NCBI RefSeq assembly: GCF_000764305.2
Contig: NW_025931701.1
Location: forward strand, 248,001-312,000
Source: Hyalella azteca
Lineage: Eukaryota > Arthropoda > Malacostraca > Amphipoda > Hyalellidae
Reading direction: 5' to 3'
DNA: 64,000 bases
Shown here: piece by piece, positions 45,201 through 57,000 of the stretch
How positions within the stretch are numbered: position 1 is the first letter of the stretch
Layout of the letters: every line of letters starts with the position of its first letter
Position numbers and translations under genes: made by a program
Notes under the pieces: model-generated
What the model was told of the DNA's origin: nothing
Seen by the model: the letters and a program-made list of their open reading frames with translations, nothing else
Database searches by the model: none

Positions 45201-46760
45201 CCTTTCAGTGGCGACTAGGGAGTGGAATGATAGGTCAGATTTTCAGGGTACAATTATTAACCTAATTTTTCAGGGAAATCTCACAGGTTACTCTAGTTAC
45301 AGGTACTAGTTCCTTACAGGTTAAAATGCTACTCTAAAACTGTACCTGCACCAAAGTCCATCACTAGTTAACCTACTACCAATTTATGTATGAGGTGGGA
45401 ATTTCTAATGGGGAGGTCTCAACAAAATGGCCTTTGTTCAAGGTCCATTAGAAGTATGCTAGGCCCCACCTGACCTTTTCTATTTTTTAACATAAATTTG
45501 TTTGAATTTTAAGGTAGCTTCAACACTTTTTGCTTGTTTCCTATGATATAAGTTTTGACAACTTCAGCACATGGACCACATGGAACACAATCAGGATGCC
45601 CACAAGTTGCTATGAAAATATTGTTATTCCAGAATTTGGATGATTTTAATGGGAAGGCTGCACACTAGCCTACTAGGTACCATACTTAACAAAATTTACA
45701 TTCAAGAGCAAAATTTCATCATATATACGCACCTACCTAATAGAAAATGTGTAATTTATACTACAACATAGGGTGAAATAATTACCAATATTTGACAAAA
45801 AACCAATACCGTAATAAAAAAAATTCAAATACCTTAATCCTATCTAATCATGAAGTTACAAAAGCCATTATAAAATGCATTAAAAATTTGACATCTATGA
45901 ATAACCCATAGCATGATACTGACCTGGAGGGAATAAGTTTCTCCATTGAGTTCTATTTCTTTACTGAGGAACTCAACACCAATTGTGTGGAAGGAGTTCT
46001 CGTCAAATCTGTCTGACACGAATCTGTTCATCAAGCAGGATTTGCCAACACCGCCATCACCAAGTATCACCACCTGCACAATGAAACCATAGCTTACAAC
46101 ATGTAAGATACATTGATGGTGATCAGCTTTAAATAAACTTATGATAATCAAATGCAGAGCCTATGTGTATATATTAAATTGAAATTTCATTAGTAGGATC
46201 TAAATGTTTAGTGATTTATCCATTCATAACCATCATTATCATCAACTTGCAGAATTATTGAATTGTTCATTGCTCGAAGCTTTTCATTGTTGAATGCACT
46301 TTAATAAAAACATAGGTTTAAAAATAATGTGACTTGTAATGGTAATAGTTTACACTAGTAGGACCAGACAAAAATGGTTATGCATAAGTTTTATTTACTT
46401 CAGACATCTTTCCTACTTTTAAAAATTGAAGCTACAAATAACAATTGATTGATTTACCGGTCCCATTAATAGTTAGTAGAGTAAAAAGTTTGAAATTCTG
46501 CAAGATTGATACCTATGTAAATACCGGTAGATGCAAAATTTCTGCAAAATTTTAATCATTTTAATCTATATACATAAGCCATCATCAAACTACTGTTCTC
46601 ATATCAAGAAGTCTCCTTCAATGATCTAAAATTAAAATAGCCACTATTTTGGATTTTGAATTGTATACCTACATAAAATATTTTTTAAGCCATGTTCTCA
46701 AGGTCTCACCTTAAGAACAGTACATCTTCCTCTGCTCTTGGTCCGTCTGTGATTGGACAT
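42174..46760 (-). CDS. Rab9: RAB9 small GTPase, complete five-exon gene
   Basis: Rab9 is a membrane-bound GTPase of late endosomes that directs recycling of cargo such as mannose-6-phosphate receptors to the trans-Golgi. Five minus-strand exons (46760-46710, 46073-45924, 44158-43967, 43430-43272, 42257-42174) join with all introns in phase 0, giving 211 residues (human RAB9A has 201). The GTPase motifs are GDGGVGKS (22-29), switch I Thr47 in FHTIGVEF, WDTAGQE (69-75), NKLD (130-133) and ETSAK (157-161). FYRGSD, SFQNLDTW and EFIHYADVK separate it from Rab7. P-D-T-V-Q-L in the tail matches the RAB9 T-D-T-V-N-L segment. The end is odd: it reads GFCLSGCS rather than a normal CC or CxC prenylation signal. 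It faces SEC62, with stop codons about 3.5 kb apart. Confidence 0.95.
42258..43271 (-). other. RAB9 intron 4
   Basis: A 1.0-kb GT-AG intron in phase 0. Nothing recognised. Confidence 0.85.
43272..43430 (-). CDS. Rab9: RAB9 exon 4: NKxD completion and ETSAK motif
   Basis: Fifty-three codons starting L-D-L-P-R, which completes N-K-L-D across the junction, and containing C-E-T-S-A-K-D-A. Acceptor GCGTTCAG, donor GTGAGA. Confidence 0.96.
43431..43966 (-). other. RAB9 intron 3
   Basis: A 536-base GT-AG intron in phase 0. Nothing recognised. Confidence 0.9.
43967..44158 (-). CDS. Rab9: RAB9 exon 3: switch II and first half of the NKxD motif
   Basis: Sixty-four codons starting I-W-D-T-A-G-Q-E-R-F and ending M-V-V-G-N-K. 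Acceptor CGTTGCAG, donor GTGCGC. It contains RTPFYRGSD and SFQNLDTWRREFIHYADVK, typical of Rab9. Confidence 0.98.
44159..45923 (-). other. RAB9 intron 2
   Basis: A 1.8-kb intron containing the inverted copy Q of the intron-7 SEC62 repeat (44713-44854). Confidence 0.9.
44713..44854 (-). repeat. Dispersed repeat, copy Q (inverse of 37844-37972)
   Basis: The reverse complement matches copy P along its length, including TGCACTATTGTGC, a GTCCGTCCGT-type simple repeat of different length, and TTTTCGTCGACGAGAAAATG. The two copies sit 6.9 kb apart in introns of two different genes. Confidence 0.9.
45924..46073 (-). CDS. Rab9: RAB9 exon 2: P-loop and switch I
   Basis: Fifty codons with VVILGDGGVGKSCLMNRFV and SFHTIGVEFLSKEIEL. 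Acceptor TTGTGCAG, donor GTCAGT. The P-loop GxxxxGKS is intact. Confidence 0.97.
46074..46709 (-). other. RAB9 intron 1
   Basis: A 636-base intron, GTGAGA to GTGCAG. Nothing recognised. Confidence 0.8.
46710..46760 (-). CDS. Rab9: RAB9 exon 1 (start codon)
   Basis: ATG is at 46760-46758 in the context ATAACATGT (A at -3), with an in-frame TGA shortly upstream. It encodes MSNHRRTKSRGRCTVLK and ends at donor GTGAGA, in phase with V-V-I-L-G-D-G-G. Human RAB9A has the equivalent junction after L-F-K. The N-terminus is eight residues longer than human. The exon is short, so confidence rests on the start context, donor, phase and junction position together. Confidence 0.82.
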
Positions 46761-46997
46761 GTTATGATTTCAACCTTATCTAAGTTAAAAAAATGATTAA
46801 CAAACATTTAAAATATAATTCATTACAAAAAGTTGTATACATACTTTTCAACAAGGCTGTGGCTTAGACAGTTGTTATGAAGGAATTTTTGATACAATTT
46901 TAAAGAACATTTCCCAACTTTTCATCAATATATTTGTACTTCTATGTAGATTCAACTCCACATTGACAGCCTATGATCAATATATAAAAAATCTGTA

Positions 46998-47131
46998 TAT
47001 ACCATCAAACGGGGTAAAAAGGGATGGTTTTGAGAGTTTTTTGTTAATAACTTCTTACCATGAAACATTTCAGAAACAAGTTTAGGCTCATTTTATAGCT
47101 CTTTGCGAGGGCTATCCAATGGCATCTTCAA
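46998..47131 (-). repeat. GGGGTAA-family dispersed repeat, copy 2
   Basis: The reverse complement of 29951-30083, with TACCATCAAACGGGGTAA at its left end. It lies just upstream of RAB9. Confidence 0.85.
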
Positions 47132-47820
47132 AAAAATTCCATATGCTATTCATAAGGTGCCAGATGCAAAATAAAACCGTCCCGATTTACCCCTCAAAGC
47201 GGGGTATTCCAGGACACTTGCAATAAAAGTTAATTTTAAAACGTTTGAAGCATGCAGAGTGTACTCATCCATTACTAACAGTACTTTGAAGTCCTCCTCT
47301 TTCATTGTAGATGATGTAGATGTAAAATAAATGACATTTTCTGTGATTTTTACTTGTTTTTCCTTTATTGATATTATATTACCATATTCATATTGCTGTA
47401 TTATTAATGTGATATTACTGTATCCATGGACATGCCATTGAGCATTGACAGCGACCTTGTCCACTGCAAGCAGCCATGTAGCATTTCTTCTGTATCTGTA
47501 AGCTTACAGGATGGTTTGTAATTTTGCACAATTTTAATTGAGTCAACTTAGTCAAGTGATTTCACTATAACAAAAAAGATAGTGAAAAACATACCTGAAA
47601 CAGAAAATAATGTTTTATTAACAACCATCATATGTTTTGGATAAATAAATCATAGTTTAGGTCAATTACTTTGCATTCTATGATGCCCGGTGCACAATTC
47701 TATATATAGCATTCTATGTACAATTTTGTGACGAATGTTGATGCACTAATTTTTCGATAAGTAAATTTTTTTTTGCTGAGCGAGGTAAATGTACTCAAAA
47801 TTCTTTGTTGTTAATCAACT

Positions 47821-48304
47821 TTTTTGTTAACTGGAACCTTTGCTAACTGAGGTTCTACTGTAAATGCATTTTTAAGGGTGTCCCTAATTACCCTGGGGGG
47901 GTGTCACGAGTAGCCCTGCTGTGCGGAAATGGCTGCCATTTTTTTTAATAAGATAGGCAAATTCCGTAAATTATGTTTTCAAGCCGACACCTGGGTGCAA
48001 CTTTTATGTAAGTAAAATTTTTTAATACAGCGAATGTTTTTTTTTTTGCTCCAGACCTTAGCAGAAGTACTTTTCCAAAATCGCACTTTTCACACCTTTT
48101 TTCAGCGATTTTTTAAAGATAGTAAATGTTTGATTTCTTGACTAGCTTTATACATAATAGATAGTAAAAATGTTGAAGTTTACGCCACTATTTTTAGTTT
48201 TGCAATATTTTGATTAGTTTAGCTTCTACAACATTTCTACGAAATGTCGGAGGCACGCCCCGATATACCCGGCCCGTCCCTTCTTACCCCGTTTGACGGT
48301 ATAT
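47821..48304 (+). repeat. About 490-bp dispersed repeat, copy A
   Basis: It runs from TTTTTGTTAACTGGAACC to TTACCCCGTTTGACGGTAT. Copy B follows about 1 kb downstream in the same orientation. Shared blocks include CTACTGTAAA(T/C)GCATTTTTA, AACTTTTATGTAAGTAAAA and CACTATTTTTAGTTTTGCAA. Confidence 0.92.
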
Positions 48305-48812
48305 GGGGGGGTTGGGAAGGGAAAAACATGCAAAAATGGAAGAATGTGCATAAAAGGAAAATGATGATGAAAAGAAAAAATGGGGCTCTTGAGCTGCTAG
48401 ATAATTTTGTAACAAATCGAATGAAATGTCTCTTGATATTGAAGCATGTGATTTGCAAAAGTTATACACTTTTCAAAGTAGCCCATTTTTTGCCATTTTC
48501 TATTAATTTCAAGTTTTTTTCATTTTTATGGAAAAATCATACAAGCAAAATATTCTTATTTTTATGGTTTATGTATGTGTGTGAAATTTCAGAAAGATCC
48601 GTTGATAAATTTAGAAGTTTTTCTGGACCCGAGCCGGTCCCCTTCAAGTCAGGGTTGCACTGGGCACGTGCTCAGGGAGCTGCCCACCTACCCACCTGAG
48701 CTGAGCTTTTCAACATAAAAAATCCAAGATCTTTTATAAAAAAAGGTAAAGGTGGGTTTTAAAGAAAACTAAAGATTGCATCAAATCAATTTTATAATTT
48801 TGAACTTATTGA

Positions 48813-49305
48813 TTTTTTTGTTAACTGAGATTCTACTGTAAACGCATTTTTAGTGGTGTTCCTTATTATCCCAGGGGCAGGGAGGTGTCCCTTATTGCCC
48901 TGTCATGCAGAAATAGCCACCATTTTTTTTTTGAAAGAGCTATGCAAAGTCTGTCACTTACATTTTCAAGCCAACACTTGTCTCCAACTTTTATGTAAGT
49001 AAAACTTTTTAATGACAAATTTTTTTTTTTGTTACTGACCTTATCAGAGCAGAGGTACTTTTCCACACACTTTTCTTCAGGGAGGTAGTAAAGGTAGTAA
49101 ATGTACTTTTATTTTTTTGAAGGTATTAAATGCATGATATCTTAACTTGCTTTTTGCTAAATAGATAGGAAAAATGTTGAAATTTACAACACTATTTTTA
49201 GTTTTGCAATATTTCAATTAGTTCAGCTGCCACAACATTTTTATAAAATGTTGGTGGACTGTCCCTTATTACCCTGCCTGTTCATTACTACCCATTTGAG
49301 GGTAT
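48813..49305 (+). repeat. About 490-bp dispersed repeat, copy B
   Basis: The direct-oriented partner of copy A, with moderate divergence and the same terminal word in decayed form (CTACCCATTTGAGGGTAT). Confidence 0.92.
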
Positions 49306-49372
49306 CTATTAGGCTTTCTTGAACAAATAACAGTCATCTCATATGTATACTGCAAGCCTCTATAAAAGCCTG

Positions 49373-50458
49373 GGGTAAACACACCATATTCCGACACCAG
49401 CAATGATGAAATGTCAACAACTGTTGCCATATTTATTTAAAAGCCTTTAGAATTCAAATCTACAAAATCACTGAATTCCAACACTGTATGTGACTAAATG
49501 CGGCATATTGTGAGACTAATTCCAACAGCGCTTCAAAATTGTAATTCCGACACCCTGTATAAGCTGTGTCGGAATACGACACCCTGTGTCACGGCTGTGT
49601 GTTGTAATTCTGACACCATGTCAGAATTAGTTTTTATCTGAATAAAACCGTCTCTTAAATCAATCATCTATTAATTTATTTACCACTTAAAATCAGCAAA
49701 TACAACTATACTTAAAGGATTCCTAATATATTCACAGACTTATTTAAAAGTCTCAAACCATAATATTCTTTCCACACAAACAGTTTATCACTATTTAGTA
49801 AAGCAAGGTGAACTATCAACTTTGATACTTGTTTCGATGTTCTCACTAGTTGACTTGGACTTTCTCTCTGCAGATGTTAACATTTTCCCGCAAGACCTAG
49901 TGTTTTGCAGAAATGTGGCACGCAATAGTATGATGTCACTATTTCAACCAAGTTTCAACGCATGCGTGGAACTAAGACCAAGCTTAATATAAAGGAAAAA
50001 GTTGAGGGGTGTTGGAATTATTCGCAGTGTTGGTCTGTCGGAATATGGTGTGCTTACCCTAGTGTTTTATGGAAATCTGGTATGCAATAGTACATCCACA
50101 TCACTATTTCAACCATCTGTGCATGCGTGGAACTAAGACCAAGCTTAATAGGGTAAACGCGGTATATTCCGACACTTTAAGGACGCATCGAGAAATGAAA
50201 AACTATAAAAAAAACGTATGCATTACGTAAGTTCTGTTGCCTATTTCGACACGCAAATGTATGACGTCACCATTTCAACCATCAATGACGCATGGAACTA
50301 AAACAAAGCTTAATATAAAGGATAAACTAGAGAAGTGATGGAATTACCTACGATGTCGGAATATACCGCGTTTACCCTATAAAGGAAAAGGTTGAGGGGT
50401 GTGGTGCCCGTGTGGATTACTCATAGTGTCGACGTGTCGTAATATGGTGTGTTTACCC
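49373..50458. mobile_element. Composite of TA-type short DNA elements with GGGTAAAC termini
   Basis: The left end GGGTAAACACACCATATTCC, followed by GACACC, is matched in inverse at 50034-50059 and again at 50430-50458 (TATGGTGTG(C/T)TTACCC). The segment 49893-50059 is repeated from 50058 onward, interrupted by the 50151-50377 insertion. The word ATTCCGACAC or its complement recurs through the interval. Confidence 0.8.
50151..50377. mobile_element. 227-bp element with 24-bp perfect terminal inverted repeats at a TA site, nested in a relative
   Basis: The ends are GGGTAAACGCGGTATATTCC plus GACA and its exact reverse complement. It is flanked by TA on both sides (50149-50150 and 50378-50379). 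The uninterrupted sequence AGCTTAATATAAAGGAAAA is present at 49981, showing the empty site and a TA duplication, as made by Tc1/mariner-type transposases. No transposase is encoded. Its interior (CACCATTTCAACCATC and following) is related to the host copy. Confidence 0.92.
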
Positions 50459-50786
50459 TACATTAATCTGAGTCCTAGAAAATTCCAATTTCTATGCATT
50501 ATAAGTTTAATAAATGATACTAGCTTCCATAACTTGCTCCAAACTCCAAAGTCATTTAGAACCTATCACAAATTCACAATAATATTTTGAATTTGAAATG
50601 TGGCATGACTGGCATCCATGATCCTTCATATGTTGTATCAAAGCCATTTTGCAAATATGTCTGAATTCTTTGGTTTGAATTCTTAGTAAATTTTTGTCAC
50701 ATAATAGCTAAAAAAATAGTTTTATAGAACTACCTACGGTAACCTACCGTACCTACCTATTACTTAACTTAGTTGTAACTATTTCA

Positions 50787-51047
50787 GGTATTATTGCAGA
50801 TTAACTACATCCAAAAAAAAAGGGTGTTTTTTTTTAATTATATGTTTTTTGGGTGTAGATTACGAATCTGAAATCCATTTTTGGCGGTCGGCATCGGAAA
50901 ACCGATTTTTTTCAGTCGGAAAAAAATCGGTTTTCCGATGTCGACCGCCAAAAATGGATTTCAGATTCGTAATCTACACCCCAAAAAACATATAATTCAA
51001 AAAAAAAACACCCTTTTTTTTGGATGTAGTTAATCTGCAATAATACC
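50787..51047. mobile_element. Hairpin (foldback) element, 261 bp, with 8-bp target duplication
   Basis: It begins GGTATTATTGCAGATTAACT and ends with the exact complement. The arms of about 127 bases are nearly perfect, with a centre near 50914-50918. CTATTTCA lies directly before (50779-50786) and directly after (51048-51055). An 8-bp duplication fits hAT-, P- or Merlin-type transposition; the GG tips do not fit hAT well. Confidence 0.92.
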
Positions 51048-54000
51048 CTATTTCATATCAAACCTACCTAAAATAAAGATTTAATATAAACTTAAACATT
51101 TGTGTTAATTTAGGTACCTAATTTAAATAGTGTAGCTTCTCAATAGCATAGCTATGTTGGCACCATAGAGATTTTCAGCAAATCCACTTGTCTCCCATTG
51201 ACCCATTCCCTGCACTTCCGTCTTCCAGCTAGTGACACTCACAAAAGGTATTAAAGGACCAAGGGCAAGGGGTAGCATCAGCCCATCAGGATGCTCTCTG
51301 TGAGTCAACTCCTTAACAATAAATGCACCTAAGTACTAAGTTAGCATCATCCACAGTCCACACCCAACATTCAACAACACAGCCTCCTTACTCCTTAGTC
51401 TGGACTCCAGACTGACCAGTCTGGCAGTCTCCACTCCAGTCCACTGAGAGTCCACTCTCCATTCAGTACATTGCTGAGCTCCAGAGGCCGAAGGACAAGG
51501 AGGGCCAAACCCTGAACCAGCAAGGCAGCTGAAGTCTTCCAAGTTCCATACCTAAGTTATCCTAAGGCTGCAAGGCAACCAAAAGAATCAACAGTCAGCA
51601 CTCAGCCCCAGCCTCTCTTCAGTGAAAAATCAAAATTAGCTAGGTACTAGTAACTACAACAAAATGAACCAACGAACTGAAAAAATTACTGAGCCATGAC
51701 AGACTGGCATACCCAAACTTCAGAGGGAGAAAGCCAGTCGTGTTGGTAAAACTGTTTTTAATTAACAAATAGTGAGATTTTATTTCATAAATTAAAATTT
51801 CGATTGCAAATGACAATATGAAAACGGATTTTGACTGTTAGAGAGCGCAAGATCGTACACATGCTTCCGCAATGAACACAACTGACTTTCGCAATGGTGA
51901 TTGCGTCGTAGTATGATGAAAACAGTACAAGCGCAACAAGCCGTGAGAAACAGTTGTGGCACGGAGAACCGAGAAAAATCAAACAAGCTTTGCAACATAA
52001 AACGTATATCTTGCGATAATAGTTAATAGAATAATTGCTAGGCAGCATGTTTTTTCACGTTAAAAATGAATTCTCATCTGAAAATAGGAACCCATATTTC
52101 GAAAAAGTCCCATGAAAATGAAAACTGAACAATATGTTCTTATTACTTTTGTGGCCTAGTTTTCACTAGAATTCACATAATTTTTAGCGCGCATTTTTTA
52201 TCCAAAGAAAGAAAATGACTACTGAGGATACTAATTGATTCGTTTTATTGCGTTGACAGTCATTTCATCGTGTTAGCAGACAGACAATCAATCATTCTTC
52301 TCATATCGTTTCAATTATGGCTGTTAGACTACAAGAAATATGTTTATTTCGATGTCAAAAAATTTCTAATTTGATTACTTTAAAAATTGCAATAATATAC
52401 CGTCGCACACAGCGGTTAACATTTTGTCTTGGAATTACCAAGAAGAAATAATTATTCAGAATTACTAACATAGAAAGTGATTTACTCCGTTGTAATAAAA
52501 GCAATACAAAACGGAAAGAAATTCATTGTCTTGTAATGGTTTTTCAATTTTAATCTTTCAGTGCTTCTGTATGAGCCTTCTATGTTCTCTTCTTATTGTG
52601 TAATCCTGAAAGCCAACTTTCACCAACAAAATTAAGTACTCCAAGCCAATCGGTGCTTTATGCATTGCAGAAATCAGCATTTAGAATTAGTCTCTGATCA
52701 AAAGCGTTCCCACACGGTGAACTGTGGGGTCGCCTGCCGAATACCACCACTGCCCTAGATGTAATGGACCATCATGATTCCTGCCTTCCGGAACGTAGCC
52801 TTCAACATTTCAAGCCGTCCGTTTCTAGGCCGTGGGTCGAACCCGCCCTCGGTCGAACGGCCACTTGTCGAAGGACGATAAATTATGGAACAGAACTATG
52901 CTATCTGAAACCTTACCTCAGATGCGGTGAACGTAAAATTACGTAATTTAACGATGCCTGGAAGTCATATTCGATCCGCGGCCTGGTGGTACTCGGCAAA
53001 GGTGGTCAGGGCCGGAAGAGGACAAGGCCGAGTGGTGCACGGCTGATTGGTGTAGGTCCGGAGAGATCCAAGGCGTTCAATTCAGGGCTTATTGGTGCAC
53101 TAAATTGGTGGTGCACTGCTGCGCTCCCGAATTGTGCAGTGCGCGTGAATTAACAACCGTCACAGTGGGACAGAGGTTCAATTGACCACCGATACGCTGA
53201 GACCGGAGTTCAACTGACCACCGACATATGCGTTCTCCTGCTACAATCTTGCCAGTGATCTACAGACATAGCATTCTACTTTCCCGTTTGTTTCTAGTCC
53301 TCGTGGGAAAAACATAAGAAGATTTTTGACGTTTTCTGGAACGGATCCTGCGTAAAGATATCTCGCACACTCTTAGGTTACCGTGAACAACTAGCTGCCC
53401 CACCACCACCAATCGTCCTCGACACAATCCACGCTCCCTTGTCCCTACCGTTCATCGCAGGCACAGTTACTGTCGGGTTTATGAACCAGTGTTGAATCAT
53501 TCTCTTTTGAAGTGGAGCATTCCCCGCCACCAGTCCTGAGTACGAAAATATCGTACATCATCTCTTCTTCGGCCCACCCTGCCATTAGGTCATCATACTC
53601 GCCTTGGTTTGGAATAGCCCGGCCTAGGCTATGGTCTCTCTGGCCAGCAGACCCGTCAGCTCTTTTCGTGGCATGCGTGAATGTCGGCATCTCGAATAAG
53701 AAAAACAAAAATGTCTAACATGTGCGAGTGAGAACAGAAACGATACTCCATAGGATGGACGACAGACACACATCAAGATCACCGATTAAATTTACCCAGA
53801 AAAACTGAAGGGTATTTAAATATTGACGAATCTCTCCGCAATATTCAATGAACGGCAAACTTCACTCGGTGGAATGAGCCATGCCATTCATGCGGCGACA
53901 TGGCCATTCATTCGATGCAACCAAGTTAGGCCAAGCGAGGTAAGCATTGACCTCTGATCGAGATCCAAGCGAGCTACAGAACATTCGACAGATCGCGACA

Positions 54001-57000
54001 GTGACCCATAGTCCAATTTTCTCAACTCATAAGCCCGTCGCTCTTCACCTCTTTTTGCTAGTAAACCAGAAGTTACAAGTACCGAGTACTCGCTTTTGAA
54101 AGCTGAGAAACTCTTTTACGCGCAAGCAAAATGTTCCAGAATTATAGTTTATAAAGACAATGTTAATAATTTTGTTAGTTTTTACGTTGGCATGAATTTC
54201 CTCAACTCCATCATAAAACCCATCTTTTATTCCGTTCAAGCTCAATATACATATATGTTTATCGAGATGCGGAAAATGTATCTAGACAAATTTCGATAAT
54301 TTCGTCTGTTGTGTTGAAAATGGAAGGGCTACTCCCAGAAATATAACATAACGTAGCACTATTGACGTTGAAGAATAGGCCGTGTTGACCTGTCCAATGC
54401 CTGAGGTAAGATTTCGTGAAAAATTGAATTGGGCCTGTATGTGAAGTTGAAAAATGTTGGAAGACCAAGGTCTTTTCTTTTCGAAACTCACTTGTGCTTT
54501 GATAATAATGAAGTTGCTGCGATATGACCTTAAATGATTATTTATCCGGTGATGACACGTTCACCAAATGTTTATCGCTCTCCTTCAGGCATACAAGGGT
54601 ACATGAGCTGAAAACACATTGGACGCAGAAAAAAATGAACCTCGGTATTAAGGCACAACCTAGATAAATATGCTGACACAAGCGTATTCAAATTCAGAGG
54701 TTTTCTAGAGCGATGATACTTCAGACTCCATACGATCGATCACACACACTCGACGTCACAGAAAAGGTGAAGCACTAACGGCTAAATTGCTAATGAAAAA
54801 ACAACCGTTTGATGGGATTTGTGCCGACGCTAGCGAAATGTGAGATGAGGAGAGTCAAAGTGGAATCTCAAATTTTTTTTAGCGGACAACACTCAAGAGT
54901 GTTTTAATTTTTGACTAGGTGCCGCACCGCAAAAGCAGTTCAACGTGAAAATTATGACAGCCTTTCATTAGCTCAGTCAAAATTTCCACTAAAAACAAGG
55001 TTAAGTGCAGTAAAAGTGTAATAAAAAAATAGACAGAAAGAAATTCAAGTTCGAAATGAGATCCACTAAATGCAGTATCCTTCAAATTTTTCAAGATTGC
55101 CGTTCCCAGAGGTTTTTTGAACGAAAAATTTCGAAATCCAATGTGCTGTTTTGGATAGCGCTTACGGTTGATTTAGAAATTTCTGAATATATGATAAGAA
55201 AATAAATTTTTGAAGCTGATATTAGGGACAAATGAAACAATTTCACGTAGGTGCTCGCTATATCGGCTATGATCAAAGTAAAGAACCAGTATAACATAGC
55301 ATTAAAATTGGCAAAAATAGAGGGCAGATAAAGCTCAATCAACATGCGAGAATGTTCCTGCCGAATTCAATCATGATCGCACAAAACCTACCCTTTACAC
55401 AATGAAGTGAAATCAACGATAGAAGAATGTATACACAGAAGCGAGTTGTATACAAGCGATTTTTATTTACAAATTTTCGTCCACGTAACTTTTATGATAT
55501 AACCTACATAATATATACATTGGTGATTTTTCTTTATGATACAGACACAGAAGTTTGAATCATAAGTCCACGAATTGTATGTTTACCAGTTTAATGGAGG
55601 GACTGCGATTTTCATCCATTATGGATTGCTCAGAGGACAGCTCGGATCAGAATCACCGCACCCAAGAGATGTTAAATTAACTCTGATTCCAAGAAACGTC
55701 AACTTAGGACATCGGAACATAAGTACGAACAGCTCTCACCAACAAACGAAAACATCGACTGTAAAAACGAACAGCGGTAACTATAGAATAACTCTGTGGA
55801 ATGGAACCTTGCAGGAGCCAGATATAATTGAAGATCATTTAATGTTAAAAAATCTCAATGTTCATCAGCGGCTAAGAAAATGGCTATTAAGAACGCACAT
55901 CATTCGTTCTTCCCTGATAAGATTTCATTGCCCAAACATAAGCATTATTATAATAATCTTTCAGAGTTTGAGTAAGCCAATTACGTTCTTCGTCATGCGC
56001 CCGTCGTTTGCTTATTTCCAAATTAATAGAAAATTCCACCGTTAGTTCTACAGCACGAGCTTGAGTAATTAAACGCAAAATGAGGATTTTAAATAGGTAA
56101 GAGTACTTGAGAGTAGTTGATCTGTTTGCAAATTTAGGAATAAGCCCGTTAGATTTTCGAAAGTCTTTGTACCCACAATTTACTACTAATTGTGATCAAA
56201 TTTGTAGTAAATGTTAACGTTCAAAGTTTGAAGTATATAAAACGTTCGAAATGTTTGAGCTAAACATCCATAGTGCGGATGTGCACAGCATGGGAGCAAT
56301 CAAGTCTAATTTATTTTGCTATCATCGACAAATTAATTGTAGCAGTCGGTTTGACGACCACGATGCCGAGCAGTGAACAATTAAATTGGAATTTATGACG
56401 ATTTTAGAAGGGAATACGAACATAAATAACATTGCTAACAATGCGCAAGTAAATTTAACAAGAAATTCAATAAATAAGAACCCAAAATGCTAAAAAATAT
56501 TTCTATAAGAAAGAGTCGTTACATTAGATCAGTATTGATAATATTGCAAGTGAAGGAACTTAACACGCGACAAATTTTCCGGTCGTCCGATAAACTTTCT
56601 TAGACGGCATCGTAAAACTAACCCTAGCCTCGGAGGGCCTGTCGTGATACATAGACAACAAAATATTATTCCAGATTATAATAATGAACAAGACAAGAAT
56701 TTAGATGCATCATACAGATTCATAACAAGCGACCTAAAACGCTTATCAGTTCAAGTGATCACACAAAGGCACCACAGCAATGCCTTGTAAAGACCATTGT
56801 CAATGATTTCTCGAAACACTAAAACTTTTCACACAATCCAGTTTCAGTAAGAAGGCGTGGAAAATAATATTCATATTTTTTACAAGTGGACACTGATAAA
56901 TATTAATAATGTGAGGGCACATGAATCTTACAGGCTACTCAGTTTGTTCAGTTGGTTTACACGCTAGACTCAGGTACAGACACGTGGACTCAGCAGCACG

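Noticed and set aside
48244..48699. A 151-codon plus-strand frame
   Set aside because: It starts inside dispersed repeat copy A and has low-complexity Lys and Phe content without a domain.
55575..56045. A 156-codon plus-strand frame
   Set aside because: AT-rich composition, no domain, no splice context and no homologue I recognise.
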